Shown: piece by piece, positions 7,023-14,844 of the stretch
How the letters are laid out: every line of letters begins with the position of its first letter
Position numbering within the stretch: the first letter of the stretch is position 1
NCBI GenBank assembly: GCA_020847015.1
Contig: JADLCW010000077.1
Coordinates: 1 to 30,141 of the forward strand
Source: Thermomicrobiales bacterium
GTDB lineage: Bacteria; Chloroflexota; Chloroflexia; Thermomicrobiales; UBA6265
Length of the DNA: 30,141 nt
Direction: 5' to 3'
Position numbers and translations under genes: made by a program
The notes under the pieces: model-generated
Told to the model about the DNA's origin: nothing
The model's database searches: none
Seen by the model: only the letters and a program-made list of their open reading frames with translations

Positions 7023-8507
7023 TTACGGCGTGGCAGCAGTCTCGGCGTCGACCGGGGGCAGCACCCGCCAGATGGCGCCCGTGCCCGGGTAGGGGACGAC
7101 GCCGAGATCGGCGATATAGAGCGCGCCCTCGGGACCGAACGCCAGCCCCAGCGGGTGCTCGGGCGCGCCGCCCGCCGGTCCGGGAGCCGGATTGCGTAGC
7201 AACCCGACGACCTGCCCCGTTTCCGGGTTCACGAGATCGATCGAACCAGTCGGCGGCGGCCCGGAGCCGGCGGCGGGTTCACCCGGGGTGTACAGCGTGC
7301 CGAAGTGGCCGGCGACGAGATCCCCGGCGAACGCTCCCCAGCTTGCCGGCGCTTGCGCGAGGTGACCGGTTCCGGTGTGAGGCCGCCAGACGACCGCCGG
7401 ACGCGGAATGGCCGGTTCGGTCAGCAATTCGGCATGATTGGCGATGATGAATTCCTGCTGCCGCACCGCGCCAGGAATCGCATACTCCGGATCCGTCACC
7501 GGCAAACCGGCAACGAAATCGGGGAGGCCGGTCCAGGTCCCGGCATCCGCGTCGACGAAGCGCCACAGTGTTTCCGGGGCATGCGGGACGGCGAGTCGGC
7601 TGCCTTTGGCGTCAGGGCCGTCGTCCAGCACCCAGACCGCGCCGCCGGAATCGACGGCCACGCCGAATGCGCTGAGAAATCCCCAGGCAAAGACGTGCAG
7701 CGTTCGCTCCGGATCGTCGGGGCGGAAGCGGAAGAGCGCGCCATTGCATTTGGTTTCACCGGACAGGCGCGTGCCCATCTGCACGACATGGCCGAAGGGC
7801 TGGTAGGGACTGGTCGCGGTTTGGTCGGTGGGGTCGTCGGTCAGCGGGTTGTCGGAGACGAAGGGCGGACTGGCGACGACGATGTCGCGGCAAGGCACAT
7901 CGTGCAGGGTCGGGCGCTGTGTGAGCCACAGGTTATCGAGACCGACGACGCCGGCGTTGCTGACCAGACCGAGGCCGAAGTAAACCCAGCCGTCCGGTCC
8001 GAAGGCGAGCTGGGTATTCGGGTGGTTGCCGAGCGCCGGCAGATCGTCGATGAGCGGCGCGACCGCGCCGGAGGCGATATCCACGGTGGCGATCGTCGTC
8101 GGATACGACACATAGAGCCGACCATCGGGGCCGAACTCGATATCCGTGATTGGCGCCAGCAGTCCTTCGTCGGCGACGACCGCGGTCGTGCCGTCCGGCT
8201 CCACGCGAACGATTTGCGGCGTTCCGCCGAACTGACCGGAGAGCGCGGCGTAGAGCGCGCCATCGGGAGCGACGGCGAGACCGATCGGGGCGTCCAACCC
8301 GCTGGCGACGAGTTCGAGACCGAAGCCGGGCGGCAGCCCGATCTCCGCAGCGGTGACATGTTTCTGCGTCTCATGGAACGCGCGCAGCGCGGCGGCGTCG
8401 CTCAAATCGGATGCGGGGGCGGGCGTCGCCGGTTGGGCGAGCACGGCCAGCGGCAGCATCGCCGCCGTCAGCGCCAGCGCGGCAACCTGCCGGATTCGGA
8501 CGCGCAT
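7023..8507 (-). CDS. Secreted NHL/glucose-sorbosone dehydrogenase-type beta-propeller protein
   Basis: A 494-residue exported protein. ATG 8507 has GGGAGGAGG about seven bases upstream and begins a clear Sec signal (MRVRIRQVAALALTAAM, Ala cleavage site near residue 24). The mature part is built of repeated strands of the type GLAVAPDGALYAA, DIEFGPDGRLYVS, LAFGPDGWVYFG and LAFGPEGALYIADLG, each a blade of a six-bladed propeller as in soluble PQQ glucose/sorbosone dehydrogenases and NHL proteins. Two Cys (VPCRD and TKCNG) may form a disulfide. Whether it binds PQQ or oxidises sugars is not shown. It follows the CoA-transferase gene by 79 bases; co-transcription is possible. Confidence 0.82.
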   Translation of the reverse strand: MRVRIRQVAALALTAAMLPLAVLAQPATPAPASDLSDAAALRAFHETQKHVTAAEIGLPPGFGLELVASGLDAPIGLAVAPDGALYAALSGQFGGTPQIVRVEPDGTTAVVADEGLLAPITDIEFGPDGRLYVSYPTTIATVDIASGAVAPLIDDLPALGNHPNTQLAFGPDGWVYFGLGLVSNAGVVGLDNLWLTQRPTLHDVPCRDIVVASPPFVSDNPLTDDPTDQTATSPYQPFGHVVQMGTRLSGETKCNGALFRFRPDDPERTLHVFAWGFLSAFGVAVDSGGAVWVLDDGPDAKGSRLAVPHAPETLWRFVDADAGTWTGLPDFVAGLPVTDPEYAIPGAVRQQEFIIANHAELLTEPAIPRPAVVWRPHTGTGHLAQAPASWGAFAGDLVAGHFGTLYTPGEPAAGSGPPPTGSIDLVNPETGQVVGLLRNPAPGPAGGAPEHPLGLAFGPEGALYIADLGVVPYPGTGAIWRVLPPVDAETAATP

Positions 8508-8586
8508 GGGGAACCTCCTCCCGAGTTGGCGGAGGTCTCCCCGCCTGGCAGGTCGATGGCCGCACGGAACGTGCCGCCCGCCCACC

Positions 8587-9912
8587 TCAATGCGGATCGC
8601 GATCCGGCAACGACCAATGGCGGGCGCGGGCCGCCGCCTGCAGGTCCGGCCGAACGTCCGGGTGGGCGATGGAGGTGAGCAACTCGGCGCGTCGCCGCAG
8701 GCTCTGTCCGCTCAGGTCCACCGCGCCGTATTCCGTAACCACATAGTGGACGTGTCCGCGACTGGTGACCACGCCAGCTCCGGCGGCGAGCGTCGGCACG
8801 ATGCGAGAGACGGCTCCACTGGCGGCGGTGGAGGGCAGGGCGAGGATGGCCCGGCCGCCCGGAGCGAGATTTGCTCCCCAGATGAAATCCATCTGGCCGC
8901 CGATGCCGCTGTAGATGCGCGTGCCGATGGAATCAGCGACTACCTGGCCGGTGAGATCGATCTCGATGGCGGAGTTGATCGCGGTCATGCGCTCATTGCG
9001 GCGAATTTCGCGGGTGTCGTTGACGATGTCGGAGGGGTGGAATTCGACGAAGGGATTATCGTCCACGAAGTCGTACAGCGCCTGCGAGCCGAGTGCGAAC
9101 GAGGTCACGATGCGTCCGGGGAAGAGCGTCTTGTAGCGATTGGTGACGACCCCGCGCTCGGCCAGCGCGACGAGCCCGTCGGAGAACATCTCGGTGTGAA
9201 CGCCGAGATCTTCCCGGTCGATCAGGCGTTCCAGCGCAGCGTCCGGGATCGCCCCAATGCCCATCTGCAAGGTCGCTCGTTCCGGCACGAGGTCGGCTAC
9301 GAATTGGCCAATTTGCCGCTCCGCCGGGCCGATGCGCGGGCGATGACCGGTTGGCAGCGGGCGGTCGGTTTCCACCAGCGCCGCGAAGCGGGAGATATGG
9401 ACGGCGGAGTTGCCCAGCGTGCGCGGCACGCGAGGATTAATCAACCCGATGACGACGGGAGCGACATCGGCGGCGGCGCGGGCGCAGGCGATGGACGTGC
9501 CGAGCCGGCAGTAGCCATGGCGATCGGGAGGCGAGACCTGCAGCAACGCGACATCGAGCGGCAGCCTCCCCTCGCGGAACAGCGCCGGCACGCGGGAGAG
9601 AAACACCGGGGTGTAGTCGGCGCGGCCATCATTGACGGCGTCGCGCACATTGGCCCCGACGAAGAGCGCGTTGTGGCGGATGTGGGGAGCGATTTCCGGA
9701 GCGACGTGTGGGGCCGGCCCCTCGGTGTGGAGCGCGACGATCTCGACGTCGTGCAACTCGGGGGCGCGACGAACCAACGCGTCCAGGAGTTCGTGCGGGG
9801 TCATCGCCACCTCGTGCAGGTACACGCGATCCCCGGATTTGATCAGACGCACGGCTTCGTCGGCCGTGCGAAGCGGGGGCATGCCGGCCGCCGGGCGCAT
9901 TGCGTGCGTCAT
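8587..9912 (-). CDS. Acetyl-CoA hydrolase/4-hydroxybutyrate CoA-transferase family protein
   Basis: A 441-residue protein of the family I CoA-transferase/acetyl-CoA hydrolase type, which move CoA between carboxylic acids through a glutamyl-CoA thioester. The catalytic Glu is most likely Glu241 in GVHTEMFSDG. The CoA-binding Gly-rich segments LQMGIGAIPDA and YSGIGGQMDFIWGA are both present, and length matches the family. ATG 9912 has GAGGAGG five bases upstream. Substrates could be acetate, 4-hydroxybutyrate, propionate or succinate; the sequence alone does not say. A weak promoter candidate, -10 TATACC at 9954-9959 on the minus strand, lies about 40 bases before the start. Confidence 0.88.
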   Translation of the reverse strand: MTHAMRPAAGMPPLRTADEAVRLIKSGDRVYLHEVAMTPHELLDALVRRAPELHDVEIVALHTEGPAPHVAPEIAPHIRHNALFVGANVRDAVNDGRADYTPVFLSRVPALFREGRLPLDVALLQVSPPDRHGYCRLGTSIACARAAADVAPVVIGLINPRVPRTLGNSAVHISRFAALVETDRPLPTGHRPRIGPAERQIGQFVADLVPERATLQMGIGAIPDAALERLIDREDLGVHTEMFSDGLVALAERGVVTNRYKTLFPGRIVTSFALGSQALYDFVDDNPFVEFHPSDIVNDTREIRRNERMTAINSAIEIDLTGQVVADSIGTRIYSGIGGQMDFIWGANLAPGGRAILALPSTAASGAVSRIVPTLAAGAGVVTSRGHVHYVVTEYGAVDLSGQSLRRRAELLTSIAHPDVRPDLQAAARARHWSLPDRDPH

Positions 9913-10110
9913 GTGTCCTCCTCGGGTTTACGCGAATACCGAACGCGGCAAAGGGTATACAAACGGCGCCAAATCACTAGAATGCAGGAAAGACCGCAAC
10001 GGGAGCATCCCCGCCGCCTGGCCCTTGGTTGTGGCGTTATCCGCGCCGAGATGTCGGGTTGGCGACGGTAATGCGCCGTGCGGTTGAGTGCGTGCGCCGG
10101 AGGGGGAATT

Positions 10111-10389
10111 ATGAGTTCTGACGAGTCGAAGGGGGCGAGCGGACCGGATGAGGCGGCTGACGATCTGGCGGCGGCGCTGAGGCGGGTGCGCGAGGAACTG
10201 GAGCGGCTGGCGACCGAGGTCGAACGCACGGCCTCCGCGCGCTACGACGAATTGAAACCGGAACTGCGCGGCGCGCTGGACGACCTCGACGGCACGATCG
10301 ACGGCCTGGCCGGGAAAGCTAAAGATCTGGTCGCGAAAATCAAAGAGCGAGTGGACGAGTCGGCGGGCGCCGGGGGCGACGGCGAGTAA
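10111..10389 (+). CDS. Small acidic, coiled-coil protein of unknown function
   Basis: 92 residues from ATG 10111 (GGAGGGGG six bases upstream). The ATG is preferred over the upstream in-frame TTG/GTG codons because of this site. The product is highly charged and helical, with heptad-like Leu/Ala spacing (DLAAALRRVREELERLATEVERT). It has no cysteine and no membrane helix, and ends in a Gly/Asp/Glu-rich tail. It resembles small stress-linked helical proteins in general character, but I recognise no family. The next gene, a HdeD-like membrane protein, is 76 bases downstream on the same strand. A possible -10 TAGAAT lies at 9978-9983. Confidence 0.7.
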   Translation: MSSDESKGASGPDEAADDLAAALRRVREELERLATEVERTASARYDELKPELRGALDDLDGTIDGLAGKAKDLVAKIKERVDESAGAGGDGE

Positions 10390-10465
10390 GTGCGGATCCG
10401 GCGACCGGCGCCGCCAGGTCCGCGGAGCATCGGGTATCGGCGGGTATGGGAGGAGCGAGACGGAC

Positions 10466-11044
10466 ATGATGAATCCAGCGGTGAATTCGAGCGGCTACGG
10501 GCCAAGCGGAGGGGTCGCCCGGGATCTGGGGCGAAACTGGGTCTGGGTCGTTCTGCGTGGCGTCTTGGCCTTGATTCTGGGGTTGTTCTTCCTGTTCGAC
10601 CAGGCGGGCACGATGCTGGCGACCATCTGGGTCTTCGGCGCCTTCGCCCTCGTCTTCGGGGTGACGGGACTGATCGCCGGCATCCGCTCCGAGGGCGGGG
10701 CGAAGATGCCGCTGATCCTGGAAGGCGTCCTCGGCATCCTCGCCGGCATCATCGCGTTCGCCTGGCCGGGGCTGACGCTGCTGACGTTCGTCTACTTCAT
10801 CGGCGCCTGGGCCATCATCACCGGCATCGTTCAGATCTACGAAGCCATTAAGCTGCGTGACGAGATCGACAACGAGTGGTGGCTGGTTCTCGGCGGCATC
10901 GCCTCGCTGGTCTTCGGCATCCTGGTGATCGCGTCGCCGCTGCTCGGGCTGTTCACCATCGCCACCCTGCTTGGCATCTACGGCGTGCTGTTTGGAATCC
11001 TGATTATCGTGCTCGGATTCCGGCTGAAGGGACTCCAGCGATAG
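10466..11044 (+). CDS. HdeD/DUF308-family membrane protein
   Basis: 192 residues from ATG 10466 (GGGAGGAG ten bases upstream). After a short N-terminal tail there are six hydrophobic helices in three repeated pairs: WVWVVLRGVLALILGLFFLF, then a helix with GVTGLIAGIRSE; ILEGVLGILAGIIAFAWPGL, then FIGAWAIITGIVQIYEAI; and LVLGGIASLVFGILVIASP, then a last helix with GILIIVLGFRLK. This layout and the G-x-h-x-h-h-x-G-h repeats match the HdeD (acid-resistance membrane protein, DUF308) family. Its molecular role is not well defined; in enterobacteria it is linked to acid and stress resistance. It is followed at once by a strong hairpin. Confidence 0.88.
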   Translation: MMNPAVNSSGYGPSGGVARDLGRNWVWVVLRGVLALILGLFFLFDQAGTMLATIWVFGAFALVFGVTGLIAGIRSEGGAKMPLILEGVLGILAGIIAFAWPGLTLLTFVYFIGAWAIITGIVQIYEAIKLRDEIDNEWWLVLGGIASLVFGILVIASPLLGLFTIATLLGIYGVLFGILIIVLGFRLKGLQR

Positions 11045-11053
11045 AGATCGGGA

Positions 11054-11083
11054 GGTGCGCGGGAGCGGCTGCTCCCGCGCACC
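11054..11083 (+). terminator. Perfect 13-bp hairpin after the HdeD-like gene
   Basis: GGTGCGCGGGAGC and GCTCCCGCGCACC form a perfect 13-bp stem with a GGCT loop, ten bases after the stop codon. No T-run follows, so it either ends transcription by an unusual route or stabilises the mRNA 3' end. From here to the methyltransferase stop at 11324 I see no gene. Confidence 0.65.
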
Positions 11084-11323
11084 CGACCGCAACTCCCGCG
11101 AGATCAATCGTTCTCGTCGCCAACCCTCGGTTCACTGCAGACAAGCGACATCGGCAGGTAGGCGGCGGCGCAAACACGCTTGCTGGAGACTGCCGGCGGG
11201 CGATCCGCCGGAGGAGGGCGGGCGCAACGTGGCGCACCGCGCTCGTACGAACAGCGGAGAGCGATTCCGGCGCATTGGGCGACGCCGGCGTGATTCAGCC
11301 GGCGCGAACGCCGAAGTCCAACC

Positions 11324-12058
11324 TCAGCGACCATAGACCGAGACGTGGCGCGGGCTCGAGGCTGTAAACGGCTCACCCTCCCAGCCGCCCCAGCGATTCT
11401 TGAGCCGCAGCCCGGCGATCCGGGCCATCAGGTCGAGTTCGCTCGGCCAGGCATAGCGCGTAACGATCGGGAATAACCGGACCCCAGCCGGCGACAGCAC
11501 CACATGGCTTTCTTCGAGCATCTGTCGAACGGGGTCGTGCCGCCCGACGTCGAGCCGCACCTCGCCGATCTCGATGCCTTCAGCATCGACGTACTGGTTA
11601 TCGCGCAAGCGCAAGAGGTAGCTGGGGACGAACGCCTCAACAACGAAAACGCCATCCTCGGTCAGGTGCGTGGCGACGTTCTCGAAGCAACGAACCTGAT
11701 CGTCCTGCGACAGCAGATTGAAGAGGGTGTTGAACACGAGGTAGATCAGGCGGTAGCGACCGGTTACGCCAACCTCGGCGAAGTCCCCGAGCGTGACGGG
11801 AATCTGCTCGCCGCCGGGTTTGGATCGCAGTCGGTCGAGCATGGCCGGCGACAGGTCGATGCCGGCGAGGGGGATGCCTCGGGCGGCGAGCGGCAGCGCA
11901 ATGCGGCCAGTGCCGATAGCAAGTTCGAGCACAGGCCCCCCGTTCGCCAGGGACGCGAGGAATTCGACCGTTTGCGCTTCGTCGCCTCGGAGCACGTCGT
12001 CGTAACCAGCGGCCGCCTCGTCGCCGAAGCTGCTGACGATCGGGTCGTAGTCCTTCAC
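11324..12058 (-). CDS. Class I SAM-dependent methyltransferase
   Basis: 244 residues from GTG 12058, with GGGAGGG six bases upstream. The SAM-binding motif I is VLELAIGTGRIALPLA (about residues 43-58), followed by the acidic end of strand 2 in LAGIDLSPAML. A later segment, YRLIYLVFNTLFNL, matches the motif IV region, and a C-terminal part has two mixed beta strands. This is the common small-molecule type (methyltransferase domain 25/11 style). The substrate is unknown. It is read away from the copper module and shares the 450-base intergenic region with it. Confidence 0.88.
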   Translation of the reverse strand: MKDYDPIVSSFGDEAAAGYDDVLRGDEAQTVEFLASLANGGPVLELAIGTGRIALPLAARGIPLAGIDLSPAMLDRLRSKPGGEQIPVTLGDFAEVGVTGRYRLIYLVFNTLFNLLSQDDQVRCFENVATHLTEDGVFVVEAFVPSYLLRLRDNQYVDAEGIEIGEVRLDVGRHDPVRQMLEESHVVLSPAGVRLFPIVTRYAWPSELDLMARIAGLRLKNRWGGWEGEPFTASSPRHVSVYGR

Positions 12059-12273
12059 GCTGCCCTCCCGCCCGCTTGGATGCGAATGAGACTACGGCGC
12101 CGCCTGACGCCCATGCGCTGCCCCGCAAACCGCTCCGGCGGGACCTTACCGTCGGCTGCATCGCCGTCGCAAGCCGGGTAATTTCAGGATCGAGTTCGGA
12201 ATCCCGATCGCCTCGCTCGGATTCCGCCGGCAGCGGCCCGCAGGGCGGCGGCGCATGTTTTCGGATATTCTGC

Positions 12274-12279
12274 TATAAT
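12274..12279 (+). promoter_or_regulatory. Extended -10 promoter of the copper module leader
   Basis: A consensus TATAAT preceded by TGC (the TGn extended -10 element) at 12271-12273, in otherwise GC-rich DNA. No good -35 is visible at the right distance, as expected for extended -10 promoters. Transcription would start near 12286. The next gene on this strand begins about 220 bases further on. Confidence 0.7.
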
Positions 12280-12297
12280 GCGCCGAGATTGACTGTC

Positions 12298-12345
12298 ACG
12301 CCTCTGCTGACGCACCTGCTCGCGCCAGTAGAGGCGTCTTTATTT
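12298..12345 (+). terminator. Terminator/attenuator hairpin right after the promoter
   Basis: Outer arms ACGCCTCT (12298-12305) and AGAGGCGT (12330-12337) are extended inward by G-T, CTG/CAG and CGC/GCG pairs with one A-C mismatch, giving a stem of about 15 pairs with an 8-base loop. CTTTATTT follows immediately. This has all the parts of an intrinsic terminator on the plus strand, starting about 12 bases after the predicted transcription start. A further pairing, GCGCC (12280-12284) with GGCGC (12346-12350), could compete with or enclose it. Confidence 0.7.
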
Positions 12346-12481
12346 GGCGCTTTTCGATTCCTCCCGAAGCATCCTGGCGCCATCGCCGGTTTTGTTGCGA
12401 TCTTGATACACCCCTCTCCGACGTTGCCACGTCCCCGTCATCGCCGATGCGGCATGCTTCCGCCGACGAAAGCGATGGAGC

Positions 12482-12500
12482 GACCGCGAAAGGCGCGGTC
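12482..12500 (+). other. Hairpin abutting the start region of the multicopper oxidase gene
   Basis: Perfect 7-bp stem GACCGCG/CGCGGTC with loop AAAGG, ending one base before AGGGA and the ATG at 12507. It may limit ribosome access or mark an mRNA processing point. Similar hairpins lie before the next two genes. Confidence 0.5.
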
Positions 12501-12506
12501 AGGGAA

Positions 12507-13595
12507 ATGAAAGGCAACGGCTCGATGAGCGTATTTTCCAATCGGTTGAACCGGCGGCGCGCGATGAGCGTGCTCGGTCTTTCCGGGGCAGGCGCGGTCG
12601 CGGCGGCGGTGGCGCCGATGGGGGCGACGGTAGGGCGCACGGCGGCGGTGAACGAAGTTCCCACCCACGACCACGCGGCCGCGGCTCCGGCGGCGCAGGA
12701 CGACGGCAAGGGCATGACCGTCGCTGAGATGGACGCCATGCACGAGGAAGGCATCAAGGCCTTCCCGGCGGAAACCAAAGGTCTCGGCGGGCAGCCGCTC
12801 GAGTTCGAGATGGACGGCGACACCAAGGTGTTCCGCCTCGTCTGCCAGGCGATCGAATGGGAGTTCGCGCCCGGCAAGACGGCGCAGGCGTTTTCGTACA
12901 ACGGCGTCGTGCCCGGACCCGAGATTCGCGTCACCGAAGGCGACAAGGTGCGCATTTTCGTCACCAACGAGAGCTTGCCGGAGAGCACGGTGGTGCACTG
13001 GCACGGGTTGATGGTGCCGAACAACATGGACGGCGTGGGATTCATCACCCAGCCGCCGATCAAACCCGGCGAAACCTTCACCTACGAGTTCCCGATTCGA
13101 GCCGGCAATGCCGGGTCGCACATGTATCACTCGCACCACAACGCGGCCGAGCAAGTCACCAAGGGGTTGCTGGGCGCCTTCATCGTGGAGCCGAAGGATC
13201 CGGCCAGCCGGCCCGCCTTCGATCGCGAGTACACGATGATCCTGAACGATGGCCCCATTGGCGGGTTCACCATCAACGGCAAGGGATTTCCGGCCACGCA
13301 ACCCGTCCTCGCCAAGAAGGGCGAAAAAGTTCTCATCCGATATATGAACGAGGGGCTGATGATCCACCCGATGCACCTGCACGGGATGCCTCAGCTCGTC
13401 ATCGCCCAGGATGGCTATCTGCTGCCGCAGCCCTACATGGCTGACACCATCAACGTGGCTCCGGGGCAGCGGGTCGATGTGCTGGTCGATGCGACCGAAC
13501 TCGGCATGTGGGCGTTCCACTGCCATATCCTGAGCCACGCCGAAAGCAAGCACGGCATGTTCGGCATGGTCACAGTGATGATCGTCGAGGAGTAA
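12507..13595 (+). CDS. Tat-exported two-domain multicopper oxidase
   Basis: 362 residues from ATG 12507. The start is uncertain: the AGGGA before it is very close, and ATG 12525 or ATG 12447 are alternatives. A twin-arginine signal (NRLNRRRAMSVLGLS, residues 12-26) precedes an Ala-rich hydrophobic stretch. All four multicopper-oxidase motifs are present in just two cupredoxin domains: HWHG (His164, His166), HSH (His208, His210), HPMHLH (His287, His290, His292) and HCHILSH (His338, Cys339, His340, His344) with Met351 as likely axial ligand. This length and layout match small two-domain laccase-type oxidases, which couple one-electron oxidation of a substrate to oxygen reduction outside the cell membrane. 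It starts a copper/nitrogen-oxide gene cluster and is followed by the NirK-like gene. Confidence 0.88.
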   Translation: MKGNGSMSVFSNRLNRRRAMSVLGLSGAGAVAAAVAPMGATVGRTAAVNEVPTHDHAAAAPAAQDDGKGMTVAEMDAMHEEGIKAFPAETKGLGGQPLEFEMDGDTKVFRLVCQAIEWEFAPGKTAQAFSYNGVVPGPEIRVTEGDKVRIFVTNESLPESTVVHWHGLMVPNNMDGVGFITQPPIKPGETFTYEFPIRAGNAGSHMYHSHHNAAEQVTKGLLGAFIVEPKDPASRPAFDREYTMILNDGPIGGFTINGKGFPATQPVLAKKGEKVLIRYMNEGLMIHPMHLHGMPQLVIAQDGYLLPQPYMADTINVAPGQRVDVLVDATELGMWAFHCHILSHAESKHGMFGMVTVMIVEE

Positions 13596-13652
13596 CGACG
13601 CGATCGCGGCACGGACGGCACGGCGCCGATCCTGCCGCGGGTCGCGGACCAG

Positions 13653-13671
13653 GCGGTCGCGTTTCGACCGC
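13653..13671 (+). other. Hairpin directly upstream of the NirK-like ribosome-binding site
   Basis: Perfect 7-bp stem GCGGTCG/CGACCGC with a 5-base loop, ending just before the GCGGAGGG ribosome-binding sequence of the gene at 13688. Its stem sequence resembles that of the hairpin at 12482. Confidence 0.5.
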
Positions 13672-13687
13672 GCGGAGGGTTTGGATC

Positions 13688-14785
13688 ATGGGTTTTCTGC
13701 GACTTCCGACCGGTCCGGCGTTTGACAGCACGCTGTTCGATCGGCTGCTCGATCAAGAGAGCGCCGATCGGCGAGCGCTGCTGAAGGGCGGAGCCGGACT
13801 CGGACTGGCGGCCGCCGCGCTGATCGGGGCTGGCGGGCGCGCGTTCGCGCAGGATCAGCCGACGCCTCCCGGCGAGGACGTCGGTTCCGATCCGCACAGC
13901 ATGGGCACGGGGCATTCTTCGCCGGTGCCGCAGGGGCAGCCGGTATGGTCGGTGTACGACCCATTCGTGAAGCCAGTCGAGCCGGGCGACAAGGACATCA
14001 CCCTGGTCGCCAAGGATGTCACGACGCTCATTTCCAAGGATGTCGCGTACGCGGCCTGGACCTTCAATGGCACGGTGCCGGGACCGACGCTGCGGGCGCG
14101 CCAGGGCGACACGATTGATTTCACCTTCCAGGTGGATCCGACCGCGTCCACCGCCCACTCGGTGGACTTCCACTCATCGAAGGCGGCGCCGAATGAGAAG
14201 TTCAAGACGATCATGCCTGGCGAGGAGTTCAAGTGGTCGTACAAGGCGACCACACCGGGCTGCTTCATGTATCACTGCGGCACGCCGCCGGTGCTGATGC
14301 ATATTGGAACCGGCATGTACGGGACCATGATCGTGGACCCGGAAGAAGGGTGGGAGCCGGCCCAGGAACTCATCTTCGTTCAGAGCGACTTCTATCTGAA
14401 GGAAGGCGAGAACGGCGTCATGGTGCCCGACTACACCAAGATGCTCGGCAACGGAAACATGGATTTCGTGGTCTTTAACGGCTACGCCAACCAGTACGTC
14501 GAAAATCCGATCAACGTGAAGGTCGGTGAGCCGATCCGCATCTTCGTCCTGAACGCCGGGCCGAACGTGTGGGCCACCTTCCACGTGGTCGGCGCTATCT
14601 TCGACAAGGCGTACTTCAACGCCAACCCGAAGAATGTCCTGCACGGCATGCAGTCGATGCCGGTTGGTCCTGGCGACGGCATCGCTGTGGAGTTCACGCT
14701 CGAGGAGCCGGGTGAGTACGTTGCGGTGAACCACTCCTTCGGCCACGCGGCTCACGGGGCCATCGCGATCCTGCGCGCCAGCTAG
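13688..14785 (+). CDS. NirK-like copper nitrite reductase family protein, Tat-exported
   Basis: 365 residues from ATG 13688 (GGAGGG eight bases upstream). A twin-arginine signal (DRRALLKGGAG, residues 27-37) runs into a hydrophobic stretch ending near RAFAQ. Two cupredoxin domains carry the NirK copper ligands. Type 1: His157, Cys197, His205, Met210. Type 2: His162, His196, His349. The catalytic Asp of NirK corresponds to Asp160 in HSVDFH. The second catalytic residue, His255 of the Alcaligenes enzyme, falls by my alignment on Ile304 in FHVVGAIFD, so activity may differ from classical NirK. The expected reaction is reduction of nitrite to NO in the periplasm-like space. Neighbouring DUF542 and NnrS-like genes, both tied to NO, support a nitrogen-oxide role. 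A functional gene name is not given because of the missing His. Confidence 0.85.
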   Translation: MGFLRLPTGPAFDSTLFDRLLDQESADRRALLKGGAGLGLAAAALIGAGGRAFAQDQPTPPGEDVGSDPHSMGTGHSSPVPQGQPVWSVYDPFVKPVEPGDKDITLVAKDVTTLISKDVAYAAWTFNGTVPGPTLRARQGDTIDFTFQVDPTASTAHSVDFHSSKAAPNEKFKTIMPGEEFKWSYKATTPGCFMYHCGTPPVLMHIGTGMYGTMIVDPEEGWEPAQELIFVQSDFYLKEGENGVMVPDYTKMLGNGNMDFVVFNGYANQYVENPINVKVGEPIRIFVLNAGPNVWATFHVVGAIFDKAYFNANPKNVLHGMQSMPVGPGDGIAVEFTLEEPGEYVAVNHSFGHAAHGAIAILRAS

Positions 14786-14799
14786 CGTCGCCTTCATCA

Positions 14800-14829
14800 G
14801 GGGCGTCTCGCCGAGGAGCGAGGCGCCCC
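14800..14829 (+). other. Intercistronic hairpin before the cupredoxin gene
   Basis: 12-bp stem GGGGCGTCTCGC/GCGAGGCGCCCC with one T-G pair and a 6-base loop, 14 bases after the NirK-like stop and touching the GGAGG site (14830-14834) of the next gene. There is no T-run. It could be a partial terminator, an mRNA stabiliser or a control of translation. Confidence 0.55.
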
Positions 14830-14844
14830 GGAGGTTGAGTCGCC

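Noticed and set aside
8353..10071. Long plus-strand reading frame (about 570 codons) opposite the CoA-transferase and beta-propeller genes
   Set aside because: Antisense shadow of two well-supported minus-strand genes in GC-rich DNA; its product is Arg/Gly/Asp-rich with no family features.
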